This document shows, piece after piece, positions 51,695 to 62,813 of a stretch of 64,000 nt of DNA. The stretch's first letter is position 1; each line of letters starts with the position of its first letter. This DNA comes from Pseudomonas sp. SST3 (GTDB lineage: Bacteria; Pseudomonadota; Gammaproteobacteria; Pseudomonadales; Pseudomonadaceae): NCBI RefSeq assembly GCF_003325755.1, contig NZ_QORI02000002.1:62001-126000 (forward strand). Direction: 5' to 3'. The notes below the pieces were generated by a model that was given only the letters and a program-made list of their open reading frames with translations, was not told the origin of the DNA and did no database searches. The position numbers were made by a program, and so were the translations under genes.

Positions 51695-52834
51695 ATGCCC
51701 ACAGCTATTCCAGCCGACTCCGTTGGTCTGGTGAGTCCGAAGGTTGAGCATTTCGCCGAGCCGCTGGCACTCGCCTGCGGACGCACGCTGAACGACTACC
51801 AACTGATCTACGAGACTTACGGCGAACTGAACGCCGCGCGCAGCAACGCTGTGCTGATTTGTCATGCCCTGTCCGGGCATCACCATGCGGCCGGCTACCA
51901 TGACCTCAGCGACCGCAAACCCGGCTGGTGGGACAGCTGCATCGGGCCGGGCAAGGCGATCGACACCAATCGCTTTTTCGTGGTCAGCCTGAACAACCTT
52001 GGCGGTTGTAACGGCTCGACCGGCCCCAGCAGCGAGAACCCACTGACCGGCAAGCCTTACGGAGCGGACTTTCCGGTAGTTACCGTCGAGGACTGGGTCA
52101 ACAGCCAGGCACGACTGGCTGACGTGCTGGGCATCGAACAATGGGCGGCGGTAGTGGGTGGCAGCCTGGGCGGCATGCAGGCCATGCAGTGGGCCATGAG
52201 CTACCCGGAGCGCGTTCGTCACTGCGTCGCCATCGCTTCGGCGCCCAAGCTGTCGGCACAGAACATCGCGTTCAATGAGGTGGCCCGCCAGGCGATTCTG
52301 TCCGATCCGGAGTTCCACGGCGGTCACTTTCAGGAGCGGAACGTCATTCCCAAGCGCGGCCTGATGCTGGCCCGCATGGTCGGGCACATCACCTACCTGT
52401 CCGATGACGCCATGGGGACCAAGTTCGGCCGCGGCCTGAAGAGCGAAAAGCTCAACTACGATTTCAACAGCGTCGAGTTTCAGGTCGAGAGTTATCTGCG
52501 CTACCAGGGCGAAGAGTTTTCCAGTCGCTTCGACGCCAATACCTACCTGTTGATGACCAAGGCGCTGGATTACTTCGATCCAGCCGCCGCTTATGACGAC
52601 GATCTGGCCGAAGCCTTATCGATCGCCAAGGCGGACTTCTGCGTGATTTCCTTTACCACCGACTGGCGTTTCTCGCCGGAGCGCTCGCATGAAATCGTCG
52701 ATGCGCTGATGGCGGCACGCAAGAACGTCTGCTATCTGGAAGTCGACGCCCCTCAGGGCCACGATGCTTTTCTTATTCCTATCCCCCGCTATCTGCAGGC
52801 GTTTCGCGGCTACATGAACCGCATCGCTGTATAA
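51695..52834 (+). CDS. metX: Homoserine O-succinyltransferase (MetX family)
   Basis: MetX activates homoserine for methionine synthesis; in Pseudomonas this member uses succinyl-CoA. The 379-residue alpha/beta hydrolase has the nucleophile serine in [14 protein letters not shown], the aspartate near [13 protein letters not shown] and the histidine in [11 protein letters not shown], forming the triad. [11 protein letters not shown] and FNNLGG-type sequence ([14 protein letters not shown]) are also typical. metW begins 9 bases after the stop, and the two act together. No SAM riboswitch is visible in the 80 bases upstream. Confidence 0.96.
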   Translation: MPTAIPADSVGLVSPKVEHFAEPLALACGRTLNDYQLIYETYGELNAARSNAVLICHALSGHHHAAGYHDLSDRKPGWWDSCIGPGKAIDTNRFFVVSLNNLGGCNGSTGPSSENPLTGKPYGADFPVVTVEDWVNSQARLADVLGIEQWAAVVGGSLGGMQAMQWAMSYPERVRHCVAIASAPKLSAQNIAFNEVARQAILSDPEFHGGHFQERNVIPKRGLMLARMVGHITYLSDDAMGTKFGRGLKSEKLNYDFNSVEFQVESYLRYQGEEFSSRFDANTYLLMTKALDYFDPAAAYDDDLAEALSIAKADFCVISFTTDWRFSPERSHEIVDALMAARKNVCYLEVDAPQGHDAFLIPIPRYLQAFRGYMNRIAV

Positions 52835-52843
52835 GGAACCCAC

Positions 52844-53443
52844 ATGCGCGCCGATCTGGACATCATCCAAGACTGGATACCAGCAGGTAGCCGCGTGCTC
52901 GACCTCGGTTGCGGCAACGGTGAGCTGCTGGCCTGGCTGCGAGACAACAAGCAGGTCAGCGGTTACGGCCTGGAGATCGATCCCGACAACATCGCCGCCT
53001 GCATCGAGAAAGGTGTCAACGTCATCGAGCAGGATCTCGACAAGGGCCTGGGAAACTTCGCCAGTGACAGCTTCGACATGGTGGTCATGACCCAGGCGTT
53101 ACAGGCGGTTCATTACCCTCACCTGCTGCTCAAGGAAATGCTCCGGGTCGGGCGCGAGTGCATCATTACCTTCCCCAACTTCGGGCACTGGCGCTGCCGC
53201 TGGTACCTTGCGAGCAAGGGCCGCATGCCCGTGTCGGAGTTTCTCCCCTACACTTGGTACAACACGCCGAACATCCACTTTTGCACATTTGAGGACTTTG
53301 AGCGGCTGTGTCGTGAGCGCGGTGCCCGGGTGCTAGAGCGACTTGCAGTGGATCGCCATCACAGGCACGGCGTGGCGAGCCGGCTATGGCCCAACCTGAT
53401 CGGAGAGATCGGTATCTATCGCGTCACCGGCCCGGGCCGGTGA
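52844..53443 (+). CDS. metW: Methionine biosynthesis protein MetW
   Basis: The 199-residue protein has a class I methyltransferase-like fold with the SAM loop VLDLGCGNGELLAWL and MVVMTQALQAVHYPHLLLKEMLRVG, plus the family's ITFPNFGHWRCRWYLASKGRMPVSE. MetW is required with MetX for homoserine acylation in Pseudomonas and relatives; whether it methylates anything is not settled. It is spaced 9 bases from metX. Confidence 0.95.
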   Translation: MRADLDIIQDWIPAGSRVLDLGCGNGELLAWLRDNKQVSGYGLEIDPDNIAACIEKGVNVIEQDLDKGLGNFASDSFDMVVMTQALQAVHYPHLLLKEMLRVGRECIITFPNFGHWRCRWYLASKGRMPVSEFLPYTWYNTPNIHFCTFEDFERLCRERGARVLERLAVDRHHRHGVASRLWPNLIGEIGIYRVTGPGR

Positions 53444-53470
53444 TCCGCTTCATCACAGGAGGAACGCCCC

Positions 53471-53893
53471 ATGAAACGCAGCCTGATATGTCTGTTCGCT
53501 CTGCTATTGGCAATGCCTGCCGTGGCCGAGCGCAAACACAGTGTTGGCGAATACGATGTGCATTACATCGCCTTCAATTCCGGCTTCCTGCAGCCTGATA
53601 TTGCGGCAGCCGCGGGCCTTGTGCGCAGCAAGGCGCAAGGCGTGGTCAACGTCTCGGTACTCAAGGCCGGTAAGCCGGTTGTGGCGCAAGTCAGTGGCAC
53701 GGTGAGAAACCTTCTCGGCCAGAATTATCCTCTGACCTTCAAGCAGCTCAAGGAAGGTGACGAGGCCATCTATTACCTCGCACAGTTTCCCTTCGACTCC
53801 CGGGAAAACCTGCGCTTCAACCTGAACGTACAACCCACGGGCGCGGCCCCGATCAACTTCGACTTCACTCAAGAGTTCTTTCCGGACGAATGA
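53471..53893 (+). CDS. DUF4426 periplasmic protein
   Basis: The 140-residue product has a signal peptide (about residues 1-19, ending AVA) and a small beta-rich mature domain with [18 protein letters not shown] and [20 protein letters not shown], matching the DUF4426 family. No function is known. AGGAGG precedes the ATG by 8 bases. Its stop overlaps the rdgB start (ATGATG), so it belongs to the metX-metW-DUF4426-rdgB-hemW operon, a constant neighbour in Pseudomonas. Confidence 0.85.
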   Translation: MKRSLICLFALLLAMPAVAERKHSVGEYDVHYIAFNSGFLQPDIAAAAGLVRSKAQGVVNVSVLKAGKPVVAQVSGTVRNLLGQNYPLTFKQLKEGDEAIYYLAQFPFDSRENLRFNLNVQPTGAAPINFDFTQEFFPDE

Positions 53894-54486
53894 TGCCCTT
53901 CAATGAACTAGTGCTTGCCAGCCATAACGCCGGCAAGCTCAAGGAACTGCAAGCCATGCTGGGAGACGCCGTGCGCGTCCGCTCGGTTGGTGAATTCAGT
54001 GATGTCGAGCCGGAAGAAACCGGGCTGTCCTTCGTTGAGAACGCTATCCTCAAAGCGCGCAACGCGGCCAAGGTATCCAGACTCCCAGCGCTCGCCGATG
54101 ACTCGGGCCTGGCAGTGGATCATCTCGGCGGCGCTCCGGGCATCTACTCGGCGCGCTACGCCGACGGCCAAGGCGACGCGGCGAACAATGCCAAGCTGCT
54201 CCATGCGCTCAAAGACGTACCGGATGCCGAGCGTGGAGCGCAGTTCGTCTGCGCGCTGGCACTTGTTCGGCACGCCAATGATCCGCTGCCCATCATCTGC
54301 GAAGGATTGTGGCACGGGCGCATTCTGCATGCGGCGCAAGGCGAGCATGGCTTCGGTTATGACCCGCTGTTCTGGATCCCGGAGCGCAACTGCTCCAGCG
54401 CCGAAATGGCGCCTGCGGACAAGAATCAGCTCAGCCACCGCGCACGAGCCATGGCCTTGCTCAAGCAGCGCCTGGGAATCGCATGA
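53890..54486 (+). CDS. rdgB: XTP/dITP diphosphatase (RdgB/HAM1)
   Basis: RdgB removes deaminated purine nucleotides (XTP, ITP, dITP) before they enter DNA or RNA. The 198-residue protein has the HAM1 nucleotide motif [16 protein letters not shown], the metal-binding [39 protein letters not shown] and the late [12 protein letters not shown]. The start is one of two adjacent ATG codons at 53890. It overlaps its neighbours on both sides by four bases. Confidence 0.95.
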   Translation: MMPFNELVLASHNAGKLKELQAMLGDAVRVRSVGEFSDVEPEETGLSFVENAILKARNAAKVSRLPALADDSGLAVDHLGGAPGIYSARYADGQGDAANNAKLLHALKDVPDAERGAQFVCALALVRHANDPLPIICEGLWHGRILHAAQGEHGFGYDPLFWIPERNCSSAEMAPADKNQLSHRARAMALLKQRLGIA

Positions 54487-55697
54487 GCGAAGCTGGGAGG
54501 CAGAAGCCGCAGACTGGACGCGCGAAGCCCACCGATAGCATCGAGCGTCAGGGTTCATGTTTCCAACTACCGCCGCTGGCAGCCTACGTCCACATACCTT
54601 GGTGCGTGCGTAAATGCCCCTACTGCGACTTCAACTCGCACGCCGCGGGCCCGGCATTGCCAGAAGATGCCTATGTCGCCGCGCTGCTTGCCGATCTGGA
54701 TTGCGATCAAGATCAGGTTCAGGGCCGCACGCTCACCTCGATATTCTTCGGCGGGGGAACCCCAAGCCTGTTTTCCGCCAGGTCGCTGGGCCAGATTCTC
54801 GACGGGCTGGAACAGCGGGTCGGCTTTGCCGACGACATCGAGATCACCCTCGAAGCCAATCCGGGCACCTTCGAACAGGCGAAATTCCGCGACTATCGCA
54901 GCCTGGGGATCAATCGTCTGTCGATCGGCGTACAGAGCTTCCAGGCCGCCAAGCTGAAGGCGCTGGGCCGCATCCATGACGGTGACGAGGCCGTGCGTGC
55001 TGCCGACATGGCGCGCGCGGCCGGCTTCGATAATTTCAACCTCGATCTGATGCATGGCCTACCCGAGCAGAGCCTGGACGATGCCCTTAGCGACTTGCGC
55101 ACCGCCATCGCCCAGCGGCCAACGCACCTGTCCTGGTACCAGCTCACCGTCGAACCCAACACCGAGTTCTGGAGCAAGCCGCCTCAGCTGCCCGAGGACG
55201 AGACGCTATGGGATATCCAGGAAGCCGGCCAGGCGCTGCTCGCCGAGCATGGCTACGGTCAATACGAGACCTCCGCCTATGCGCAACCTGGGCGCCAGGC
55301 ACGACACAATCTCAATTACTGGATGTTCGGCGATTTTCTCGGTATCGGCGCCGGAGCACATGGCAAGTCGAGCGACCCCGATGGGCAGATTCGGCGTCAT
55401 AGGAAGACGCGCCTGCCCAAGGATTACCTCGATCCAGCGAAGCCCTTTCGCGCGGGCAACAAGCGCCTGCAGCCGGACGAATTACCCTTCGAATTCCTGA
55501 TGAATGTGCTGCGCCTCACCGACGGCGTTCCCTCCTTGCTGTTCACTCAGCGCACCGGCCTGCCGCTGGAGTTGCTGGCCAAAGCACGGCACGAAGCCGA
55601 AGCCCGCGGCCTGCTGACGAACGACCCGCAACGGCTGGTCGCCACGCCCAAGGGACAACTGTTCCTGAATGACCTGCTACAGCTTTTCCTGCCCTAA
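54483..55697 (+). CDS. hemW: Heme chaperone HemW (radical SAM)
   Basis: HemW is a radical-SAM relative of HemN that binds heme and delivers it to target proteins. The 404-residue protein has the cluster motif [15 protein letters not shown] (CxxxCxxC; the first Cys is in PWCVRKC), GGGTPSLFS, the SAM-site [22 protein letters not shown] and [18 protein letters not shown]. About 33 residues precede the conserved start of the domain, a longer N-terminus than usual, but no better start codon is seen. It overlaps rdgB by four bases. Confidence 0.95.
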   Translation: MSEAGRQKPQTGRAKPTDSIERQGSCFQLPPLAAYVHIPWCVRKCPYCDFNSHAAGPALPEDAYVAALLADLDCDQDQVQGRTLTSIFFGGGTPSLFSARSLGQILDGLEQRVGFADDIEITLEANPGTFEQAKFRDYRSLGINRLSIGVQSFQAAKLKALGRIHDGDEAVRAADMARAAGFDNFNLDLMHGLPEQSLDDALSDLRTAIAQRPTHLSWYQLTVEPNTEFWSKPPQLPEDETLWDIQEAGQALLAEHGYGQYETSAYAQPGRQARHNLNYWMFGDFLGIGAGAHGKSSDPDGQIRRHRKTRLPKDYLDPAKPFRAGNKRLQPDELPFEFLMNVLRLTDGVPSLLFTQRTGLPLELLAKARHEAEARGLLTNDPQRLVATPKGQLFLNDLLQLFLP

Positions 55698-55706
55698 GGA
55701 CCTTGC

Positions 55707-56030
55707 ATGGATCTCGTACTCGACCTCATCGCCATACTGTCGCGCTGGAGCCGTCATCATCTATTCGATATTTCTCTGGCCATCATGGCCACCCTCTTCG
55801 TGCTGTTCGGGCCGGCGCTGAACGCCTGGGTGCAGAAGAACATTGGCGGCCTGAATTTCGTTCTGCGCACCCTGCTCTTCGTGGTGTTCTGCGCGCTGGT
55901 CTACGGCCTCGGCATCATCTATCTCAGCCCCTGGCTGGCCAAGGGCTTGGCGCAATTCAACAATTACACCCTGGCACCCGTGCTGCTGTTGGTACTGTTT
56001 ATCATCGGTGTCGTGGCCGACCGCACCTAG
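55707..56030 (+). CDS. DUF3392 membrane protein
   Basis: This 107-residue protein has three hydrophobic helices (about residues 19-37, 50-72 and 84-103) and matches the DUF3392 family of small gammaproteobacterial inner-membrane proteins, in sequence such as ISLAIMATLFVLFGPALNAWVQK. No function is known. It starts 9 bases after hemW and is probably co-transcribed. It converges with hutC; the 61 bases between them show no clear terminator. Confidence 0.8.
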   Translation: MDLVLDLIAILSRWSRHHLFDISLAIMATLFVLFGPALNAWVQKNIGGLNFVLRTLLFVVFCALVYGLGIIYLSPWLAKGLAQFNNYTLAPVLLLVLFIIGVVADRT

Positions 56031-56091
56031 CGCTGCCCGGCTGCCCCTTTGCCGCTCTGTATGCGCCCCGAGGCGGCTGACGGTTGGCAAT

Positions 56092-56802
56092 CTACCTGTG
56101 CTTTAGCGCCGATCGCAGCTTATAGCGATCCCCGGGATGGATCAGCCGCGCGTAGCTGATCAGATGGTCGTCCGACCAGGTGCGGCGGATCATGCTCAGG
56201 CAAGGCGTGGCGGGGTCCATGGCCAGCCACTCGGCCGATTGCGCGTCGACCAACACCGCCTCGACTACATGCTCGACATCAGAGATCGGGCAGGCGGCCA
56301 CCAGTACTTCGTTGGGCGTATGCCGGGTGAAATCGGTACTCAGGTAGTCCGGCACCCAACGCGGGTTGACGTAACGATCTTCCAACTGGATCGGCAGGCC
56401 GTTTTCGCGATGCACCAGGATACTGTGGAAGGTCGGTGTGCCCACCCGTACAGCGAGCCGCAATGCCACTTCGTCATCCGCCTCGATCGCTTCGCAGCGC
56501 AAAACCTGATTGCTGTAGTCGTTGCCCCGGCCCCTGACCTCGGACGCGATATTCAGTACCTCATGCAACGACGACTCGGCCTTGCGGTCGGTGACGAAGG
56601 TGCCGAGCCCGGCCTGGCGGATCAGATAGCCCTTCTGCACCAAATCGCGGATGGCCTTGTTGGCGGTCATCCGGCTGACGCCGAAGTCCCGTGCCAGCTG
56701 CTCCTCCGCGGGGATCTGATGATTGACCGGAAAATCGCCGGCGCTGATGCGCTCGAGCAGATACTCCTCGATGACGCGATAGCGTGGTGTAGTACTGGCC
56801 AC
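56092..56802 (-). CDS. hutC: Histidine-utilisation repressor HutC (GntR family)
   Basis: HutC represses the hut genes until urocanate binds. The 236-residue protein has a GntR winged helix (YLLERISAGDFPVNHQIPAEEQLARDFGVSRMTANKAI) and a UTRA effector domain with FHSILVHRENGLPIQLEDRYVNP and CLSMIRRTWSDD. It is the last gene on the strand, after the transporter, so it is probably autoregulated with the operon. I looked for the typical TGTATA/TATACA palindrome in the gaps of the cluster and saw none; the operator may lie beyond the window, upstream of hutI. Confidence 0.94.
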   Translation of the reverse strand: MASTTPRYRVIEEYLLERISAGDFPVNHQIPAEEQLARDFGVSRMTANKAIRDLVQKGYLIRQAGLGTFVTDRKAESSLHEVLNIASEVRGRGNDYSNQVLRCEAIEADDEVALRLAVRVGTPTFHSILVHRENGLPIQLEDRYVNPRWVPDYLSTDFTRHTPNEVLVAACPISDVEHVVEAVLVDAQSAEWLAMDPATPCLSMIRRTWSDDHLISYARLIHPGDRYKLRSALKHR

Positions 56803-56886
56803 TCAGGCTCCCTAGTGTCGACGCGCGATACGCGGATAATAGCGTCCGCCGTGGCCGAGGTGCAGCGACCTGAGCGTATTACCGGT

Positions 56887-58227
56887 TCACAGCACCATCG
56901 CGGCCAGCCAACCCGCGGCGATCAAGGGCAGATTGAAATGCAGGAAGGTCGGCACCACCGTGTCCCAGATATGGTCATGCTGGCCATCGGCGTTCAAGCC
57001 CGCGGTTGGCCCCAGGGTCGAGTCCGAAGCAGGCGAGCCAGCATCGCCGAGGGCCCCGGCAGTTCCCACGAGGGCGATGATCGCCAGCGGCGAGAAACCG
57101 AAGCCCAGCCCCAGCGGCACGTAGATGGAGGCGATGATGGGCACGGTGGAGAACGACGAACCAATGCCGATGGTGATCAGCAGCCCCACCAGCAACATGA
57201 CCAGCGCCGCCAGCCCGCGGTTATTCCCTATCAGTTCGGCCGAACTGCTGACGAGGTTGGGGATCTCGCCGGTGGCCTTCATCACCGCGGCGAAACCGGC
57301 GGCAGCGATCATGATAAAGCCCACCAATGCCATCAACCGCATGCCCTGGGTGAACACATCGTCCTGCTCGCCCCAGCGCATCACGCCGCTCACCGAAATC
57401 ACGGCAAAGCCCACCAGCCCGCCGAAAACCATGGAACCACTCCACAGTTGCACCCCCAGCGCGAGCAGCAGGGCCGCGGCGATCAGACCGAGCTGCCGGG
57501 CGCCCAGCGGCTCAGTGCTGCTGCGCAGATGTTCGCCGGCCACCGGCAGCTCCTGATAGACGCGTTTGCGTCGATAGCTGAACGCGGCAAGGGCCAGCCC
57601 CAGAACCATTCCCAACGCAGGGATCGCCATCGCTTGGGGCGCCATCTCGCGGCTGACCGCCAGCCCCTGAGCGACACCGGCCTGGTTGACGTTGCCGATC
57701 AGGATGTCGTTGAGAAAGATGGTGCCGAAGCCGATGGGCAGCGACATGTAGGTGACGGTAATCGCGAAGGTGATGGCGCAGGCCGTCAGGCGCCGGTCCA
57801 GTTGCAGACGGTTCATCACATGCAGCAGCGGCGGCACCAGGATCGGGATGAAGGCGATATGCACCGGAATGACGGTTTCGGCGGCAAAGCCGGCCAGCAC
57901 CAGGCAGGTCAGCATGCCCCACTTGACCAGGGCCAGTTGCCCGCCTTTGTGCTGGCTGCCCCCCAGGTGCTGGACCACCCGCGCCGACAGGCGCTGCGCA
58001 ATACCGGTACGCGATAGCGCAACGGCAAAGGCGCCCAGGGTCGCATAGGCCAGAGCCACAGACGCCCCGCCGCCCAGGCCGTCATTGAAGGCCTCGATGA
58101 TCGCTTCGATCGGCATACCCGCCGTCAATCCCCCGATCACGGCGGCCAACACCAGAGCAAAGACCACGGAGACCCGCATCATCGACAGGGTAACCATGGC
58201 CAGTACTGCCAATACGATTGAATTCAT
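56887..58227 (-). CDS. Na+/H+ antiporter-family transporter in the hut operon, probable histidine permease
   Basis: The 446-residue inner-membrane protein has about eleven to twelve helices and belongs to the NhaC-like/YuiF group (VFALVLAAVIGGLTAGMP at the start, GFAAETVIPVHIAFIPILVPPLL, VGTAGALGDAGSPASDSTLGPT near the end). Members of this group are often found with amino-acid catabolic genes and some are proposed histidine carriers. Its place between hutH and hutC makes histidine or urocanate uptake the best guess. The usual Pseudomonas HutT permease is not seen in this part of the cluster. Confidence 0.75.
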   Translation of the reverse strand: MNSIVLAVLAMVTLSMMRVSVVFALVLAAVIGGLTAGMPIEAIIEAFNDGLGGGASVALAYATLGAFAVALSRTGIAQRLSARVVQHLGGSQHKGGQLALVKWGMLTCLVLAGFAAETVIPVHIAFIPILVPPLLHVMNRLQLDRRLTACAITFAITVTYMSLPIGFGTIFLNDILIGNVNQAGVAQGLAVSREMAPQAMAIPALGMVLGLALAAFSYRRKRVYQELPVAGEHLRSSTEPLGARQLGLIAAALLLALGVQLWSGSMVFGGLVGFAVISVSGVMRWGEQDDVFTQGMRLMALVGFIMIAAAGFAAVMKATGEIPNLVSSSAELIGNNRGLAALVMLLVGLLITIGIGSSFSTVPIIASIYVPLGLGFGFSPLAIIALVGTAGALGDAGSPASDSTLGPTAGLNADGQHDHIWDTVVPTFLHFNLPLIAAGWLAAMVL

Positions 58228-58323
58228 TGGAGCTCTTGGATCTTTATTGTTGTTTTTCGCGCACAGCGTCCCCCGTGACCTGTGTCCAGACGCAGGCCGG
58301 GGGAGCGTTAGCGATTCGGCGCT

Positions 58324-59855
58324 TCAGTTCAGCGAGGGCAGTATCCCGGCCGGCAGCAGCGGGCTCAGCACGCGCTCGGCGAGCAGGGCATCGGCCGCAG
58401 CGATGTCTGGCGCGAAGAAGCGGTCCTCCACGTAGTACGGCACCTTTGCGCGCAATGCCTGGCGCGCCCGCTCGAGCAGCGGCGAGCTTTTCAGCCCCTC
58501 GCGGAAATCCAGCCCCTGGCAGGCACCCAGCCATTCGATGGCCAGTACGCCGCGGGTGTTGGCGGCCATTTCCCACAGGCGTTTGCCGGCGGCCGGGGCC
58601 ATGGACACGTGGTCTTCCTGATTCGCCGAGGTCGGCAGGCTGTCGACGCTGTGCGGATGGGCCAGGGCCTTGTTCTCGCTGGCCAGGGCGGCAGCGGTGA
58701 CCTGGGCGATCATGAAGCCGGAGTTCACCCCGCCGTTGGCCACCAGGAACGGCGGCAGTTGCGACATGTGCTTGTCCATCATCAACGAGGTGCGCCGCTC
58801 GCTCAGCGCGCCGATTTCGGCGATAGCCAGGGCGATATTGTCGGCAGCCATGGCCACGGGTTCCGCATGAAAGTTGCCGCCGGAAATCACGTCGCCCTCG
58901 GCGGCGAACACCAGAGGATTGTCCGAGACCGCGTTGGCTTCCACCGCCAGCACCTCGGCAGCCTGGCGCAACTGGGTCAGGCAAGCGCCCATGACCTGGG
59001 GCTGGCAACGCAGCGAGTACGGGTCCTGGACCTTGTCGCAGGCTTCGTGAGAACGGCCCACGTCGCTGCTCTCGCCGAGCAGGTGGCGATAGACGGCGGC
59101 GGCATCGATCTGCCCGCGCTGGCCGCGGGCAGCATGGATACGTGCATCGAAGGGCGCCCGCGAGCCCAGGGCGGCCTCGACGGTCAGACCGCCGCAGACG
59201 GCGGCCGCGGCGAACAGGTCTTCGGCCTCGAACAGCCCGCGCAGGGCGTAGGCGGTGGATACCTGGGTGCCGTTGAGCAAAGCCAGGCCCTCCTTGGCAG
59301 CCAGAGTCATGGGCTCGAGACCGGCGATCGCCAGCGCCTCTCTGGCCGGCAACCACTGACCTTTATGACGTGCCTGGCTTTCGCCCAGCAGCACCAGCGA
59401 CATATGCGCCAGCGGCGCCAGATCACCGGAGGCCCCGACCGAGCCTTTGAGCGGGATATGCGGATAGACCTCGGCGTTGATCAAGGCGATCAGCGCCTCG
59501 ATCACCTTGAGGCGGATCCCAGAGAAGCCGCGCGCCAGGCTGTTGACCTTGAGCAACATGATCAACCGCACCATGGCGTCATCCAGCGGCTCGCCGATAC
59601 CGGCGGCGTGCGACAGCACCAGCGAGCGCTGCAGCTTTTCCAAGTCTTCGCTGGCGATGCGGGTCGAGGCCAGCAGGCCGAAACCGGTGTTGATGCCGTA
59701 GGCGGTGCGGTCCTCGGCAATGATCGCGTTGACGCAGCCGACACTGGCTTGGATGGCGGCATGGGCGCTTTCGTCCAACCGCAGCTCGAGCGGGTTCTGG
59801 TAGGCTGCGCGCAGCTGGGCCAGGCTCAGTGTGCCGGGGTTGAGGGTGAACAGGC

Positions 59856-59859
<4 letters not shown>
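58324..59859 (-). CDS. hutH: Histidine ammonia-lyase
   Basis: HutH converts histidine to urocanate and ammonia. The 511-residue protein forms its MIO prosthetic group from the Ala-Ser-Gly in [15 protein letters not shown]; other signatures are [32 protein letters not shown] and [12 protein letters not shown]. Its start overlaps the hutU stop by four bases. It is the first catabolic step of the cluster and feeds HutU, encoded just upstream. Confidence 0.97.
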
Positions 59860-61538
<1,679 letters not shown>

Positions 61539-61581
61539 GACAGGCTCCAGTCAACGGTTCATTTAGCAGTGGGCGGCCGCT

Positions 61582-61752
61582 CTACAGCCAGCCCGGGTGG
61601 TGCGCCAGGTAAGCCAGCGGGATGCTGAACGCCAGGATCAACAGGGTGCGCTGCAGCCAGACCAGCAACAGGTCGCGCAGGCGCAGGGGAATCCGCGTGG
61701 CGAGGACGCAGGGGATCGACACGGACAGGAACAGCGCGCTGGGTTCAGCCAT
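61582..61752 (-). CDS. Small hydrophobic protein between hutG and hutU
   Basis: A 56-codon frame starts at an ATG preceded by GGGAG with seven bases between, and ends 43 bases before hutU. The product (MAEPSALFLSVSIPCVLATR and onward) has one or two hydrophobic stretches (about residues 5-19 and 35-50) separated by arginines, and would be a small inner-membrane protein. I do not recognise a family. The strong ribosome-binding site and the operon position support it; the short length limits certainty. It might assist the transporter or be chance. Confidence 0.5.
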   Translation of the reverse strand: MAEPSALFLSVSIPCVLATRIPLRLRDLLLVWLQRTLLILAFSIPLAYLAHHPGWL

Positions 61753-61844
61753 GCCCGTGCTCCCGGCACGACGGACGAGCGCTGGGGTACATCATCGGTG
61801 CGTTCCTCTGTAATTGATTTTTGTCAGAGAAATGGCTGAGTGGC

Positions 61845-62813
61845 TCAGCCGGTCAGGGACAACAGGTGAATCAAGCGCGCCGCCAACCGCGCGGTGCGGT
61901 GGTCGATGTCATGCTCCGGGTTGAGTTCGGCGAGGTCGGCCAAGCGCAGCTTGCCGCTGTCGCGAATGCGCTCGAGCAAGGGCTCGAGCAGCGCCAGGGA
62001 AACCCCGCGAGCGGCCGGTGCGCTGACGCCGGGCGCCTCGCAGGCTGGGAACACGTCGATGTCGATGGTCAGGTAGATGGCATCGCAGCCGGCGATGAAA
62101 CGCTCGAGGTCAGTGCCCAGCGCCGCCAGGCTCGCCTCGCTGATTTCGCGATCTTCGCGCACCAGCACCTGCATCTCGGCGGCGCGCTGGAACAACGCCC
62201 GGGTGTTGCTCGCACGGCTGACGCCCAGGCAGGCGTAGACGAAGGGCCAATCACGGGCCGCGCACTGCTCGGCGATCTGCGCGAAAGGCGTACCGGAGGA
62301 ATGCACCTGGGCCGGGTCGCGCAGGTCGAAGTGCGCATCGAAATTGATGATGCCTATGCGTGGCGCGGCCTTCCGTGGGGCGCCCATCGACGACTTGCCG
62401 CCGGCCAGATGTGCGGCGAGCCCTTGCCAGCTGCCGAATGCCACTTCGTGCCCGCCACCGAGGACGATCGGCCGGTGACCGGCATCGAGCAATGCGCAGA
62501 CACTCTCGCCCAGACGGGCCTGGGCCGCGTCCAGGTCGCCATCGGCGCAGACCATGTCACCGGCATCATAGGCCGGTCCGCTACGATGCCAGGCCAGGTT
62601 GGCCAGCGCCTTGCGCATCGCCAGCGGGCCATTCACCGCGCCGACGCGGCCATGATTACGGCGTACCCCTTCGTCGCTGGCAAAGCCGAGCAAGACCAGG
62701 CCCGGCTGGCTTTCTCCGGTGAGCGGATGGATGCGCTGGTGCCAGCGCGGGCTGTCCGCTTCCGGGTCGACGCGACCCTGCCATGACTCCATCGAGTGAC
62801 GATCAGCGTGCAT
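61845..62813 (-). CDS. hutG: Formimidoylglutamase HutG (ureohydrolase family)
   Basis: HutG hydrolyses formimidoylglutamate to glutamate and formamide. The 322-residue protein has the binuclear manganese motifs of arginase-like enzymes: [20 protein letters not shown] and [19 protein letters not shown] choose the ATG at 62813, which overlaps the hutI end by 11 bases; an alternative ATG at 62792 would remove the overlap. The presence of HutG rather than HutF plus a deformylase-type HutG means the one-step ending of the pathway is used here. Confidence 0.93.
   Translation of the reverse strand: MHADRHSMESWQGRVDPEADSPRWHQRIHPLTGESQPGLVLLGFASDEGVRRNHGRVGAVNGPLAMRKALANLAWHRSGPAYDAGDMVCADGDLDAAQARLGESVCALLDAGHRPIVLGGGHEVAFGSWQGLAAHLAGGKSSMGAPRKAAPRIGIINFDAHFDLRDPAQVHSSGTPFAQIAEQCAARDWPFVYACLGVSRASNTRALFQRAAEMQVLVREDREISEASLAALGTDLERFIAGCDAIYLTIDIDVFPACEAPGVSAPAARGVSLALLEPLLERIRDSGKLRLADLAELNPEHDIDHRTARLAARLIHLLSLTG

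Noticed and set aside
61753..61844. HutC operator in the gap between hutG and the small frame
   Set aside because: No TGTATA/TATACA-type palindrome is present; the operator is more likely upstream of hutI, beyond the window.
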